Shown here piece by piece: positions 62,204-64,000 of a DNA stretch of 64,000 nucleotides. Source of the stretch: Lingula anatina (taxonomy: Eukaryota; Brachiopoda; Lingulata; Lingulida; Lingulidae); assembly GCF_001039355.2 (NCBI RefSeq), contig NW_019775388.1:9609-73608 (forward strand). Direction: 5' to 3'. The notes under the pieces were generated by a model. That model was not told the origin of the DNA. It made no database searches and saw only the letters and a program-made list of their open reading frames with translations. Numbering within the stretch: the first letter of the stretch is position 1; every line of letters begins with the position of its first letter. A program made the translations under genes and the position numbers.

Positions 62204-63094
62204 AGAGAGAGGAGTCACATTGGTTCCTGTGTGACACAAAAGCATATGTCATTTCTTCAACCCTTTATTTCTGATAACAATATCTGGTTAATGCAGTAAC
62301 CCAGCTGTCTATGATACAAAAATAAATTGACACATTTTAGTATCCTATGTCCATTAAAAGTTATACAAAATTATGTCAACAATAGAGAGTTAAGGCATTT
62401 GCAAGTTGGGTGTGCACTTAATGGGCAAACTAATAAATTCATATGGGACTGCATAAACAACTTTAAAGCTGTGGTCCATATACTAAGTTGGTCACTTTGG
62501 TCAATAAAGCACAATTTTTTAAGCAATTTTTTTCCTGAAAAAAGAAAAAAAAAGTACACATCCCTTGCAGGTCCAATTTGTCTGTTTGTCTGCACGTATA
62601 ATCTTTCTTAAATGTTGGTATTACTGGCTGATTACTGGAAAGAGAAGCCAATGCCCTGTGCAAGACAACACACACCTCAGATAGTACCAGCAAGTGGTAT
62701 GAAAATGGTTAATCAGATTTAGCTCAGGTCTTATTGGGCAGATGAAAAATACACAGCACACAGAGACTATCTGTAGCATCTACATGCACAACTGTTGATT
62801 TGTGATGTTTTATAAATTAACAGACATGGTCAGTATTTAACTTTTTAAAGAGGTTCCCACGCCAATGATATGTAGTGGTGCAGTCCTTTGGCAAGTCCGA
62901 ATATAGCATTTTGTGAATTCTTTCTGTGTTGGTCACTGAGCAGCAATGTGTAATCGATCTCAAGACCAGCAAAAACTCAATGTCTGAAGGGATTTGACCA
63001 GTCAGCTAACCTTTTCAGGAGCAAAGCTCTCTGTTGATATTTTTTTCACTTCTTGGTGGATTCTGTTCTGTTAAGTATTTTGAGACAGATTTGG

Positions 63095-63166
63095 AGATAT
63101 GTGTGTGTTAGTGTGCGTGCATCCATGCATGCATATGTTAGCTGATGTGTGTGTGTGTGTGTGTGT
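63095..63166. repeat. Interrupted (GT)n microsatellite
   Basis: Two GT tracts separated by a GCATCCATGCATGCATATG segment. Confidence 0.85.
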
Positions 63167-63378
63167 CCGGTTGTATGTATGTGTCTATATTCTGAAGGTA
63201 CAGATAGAGCGCAAAAATAGCGCAAAGATAGCAAGATCTCACAGGAGAATGTACGCGTACAGATAGCAAAATGGCTTCTTTGACATGAAGGTTAGTGATC
63301 ACCTCAATTATACAACCAATGCAATTTGTGGTGTAAGGCAATCCCATCAATAAACATATTCAGAATACTGATCTTCAA

Positions 63379-63520
63379 TCAGAATAGCCAACCTTTGGAA
63401 TTGCGAACCCTTTTTTTCTTCAGAATAGCCAAATCTTTTTTTCTCAGGATAGCAAACCTTACTAAAAGCGAACCCTTTTTTCTTCGAAATAGCAAACTTT
63501 GGAAAAGTGTTCGATTTTAG
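63379..63520. repeat. Diverged ~40-bp tandem repeat
   Basis: About four units built from CAGAATAGCCAA, CCTTTGGAA, GCGAACCC and a TTTTTTTCT run. The core ATAGCAAA also appears upstream at about 63215-63275. Confidence 0.7.
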
Positions 63521-64000
63521 ATCAAGGTTCCTTTAGCTGTTAAAACAGCGTACCTTCAGAACATAGATCTGACCCTACATTTGAGGTCCAACAATGTAGC
63601 AATTATTTTCAAATCAAGACAAATCAACAGAAATTATCCCATTAGGAGCACTGTAGGCACTGTAGTTGTGTTTGATTCTGAAAAGTTGATATTACCAAAA
63701 TGGCTTAAGCTCTACATTTGCTCATACACACATTTGGTAAATTCTAAGGTTTCCTGGCTTATATTCCATGTTAAGACAGTGGCAGCTACTGATCTGCCAA
63801 AGAAAACAACAAGTGGCAGATGACATCCAACCGCATGTAACCATAACAACGGTAGCACTAAATCTTGATGAAGTCCCTCTAAATGCCCCCCTTCTCTCCC
63901 TGTCCTAGTTGTACCATACAGAGTATCATGTTAAAGACATAGTAAACTGTAATCACATCACAAAACAGAAATCCTGGCAATGTAATATTCTTTGTAACTT

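Larger units (their letters stand above)
60356..64000 (+). other. Intron 3 of the kinase gene (partial), no further exon found
   Basis: Starts GTAAGG. I looked for a phase-2 exon beginning with the Arg/Asp-Leu-Lys continuation and did not see one. It contains a proline/serine-coding-like stretch at about 60870-61160 (doubtful), a G-run (62177-62203), (GT)n near 63095-63166 and a poly-T tandem repeat (63379-63520). Confidence 0.6.

Overview
This is eukaryotic animal DNA from an invertebrate. It has long introns with GT...AG borders, abundant microsatellites, decayed DNA transposons and few coding exons. The SoxC protein has an HMG box and C-terminal tail that look more like spiralian (mollusc or annelid) or invertebrate deuterostome proteins than vertebrate or insect ones. 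My best guess is a mollusc-like lophotrochozoan, but this is inference. There are no prokaryotic features, tRNAs or CRISPR arrays that I can support.

Layout. (1) 1-3060: a transposon-like locus on the minus strand, with a spliced unrecognised gene (1639-3029) followed by a broken gene encoding a YqaJ-like nuclease domain plus a PHD finger (845-1550). (2) 3.1-15.95 kb: CpG-depleted DNA with microsatellites and a foldback element (7696-7951), and no gene I can support. (3) 15.96-31.2 kb: a sharply bounded CpG-rich compartment that holds the intronless SoxC gene (CDS 22745-23812). SoxC has a readable core promoter, two tiny upstream ORFs and an AU-rich 3' region. The 5' end of the next gene lies at the compartment's right edge. 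(4) 31.0-64 kb: an AMPK/SNF1-related protein kinase on the plus strand, most like HUNK. It is recovered from three phase-compatible exons (31015-31125, 41968-42096, 60189-60355) separated by introns of 10.8 and 18.1 kb. The exon carrying the rest of the catalytic loop was not found, so the gene probably continues past the window.

The main biological signal is compartment structure. CpG falls from about 20 per 480 bp to about 2 per 480 bp within roughly 100 bp of the kinase exon 1 donor, and changes about as sharply near 15.96 kb. This is what mosaic invertebrate DNA methylation predicts: methylated, CpG-eroded transcribed bodies next to an unmethylated developmental-regulator domain. Two copies of one hAT-like miniature element lie on either side of the boundary (29535-29681 and 44725-44893). 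They differ at CpG sites by CG-to-TG/CA changes in the kinase intron copy, which acts as an internal control.
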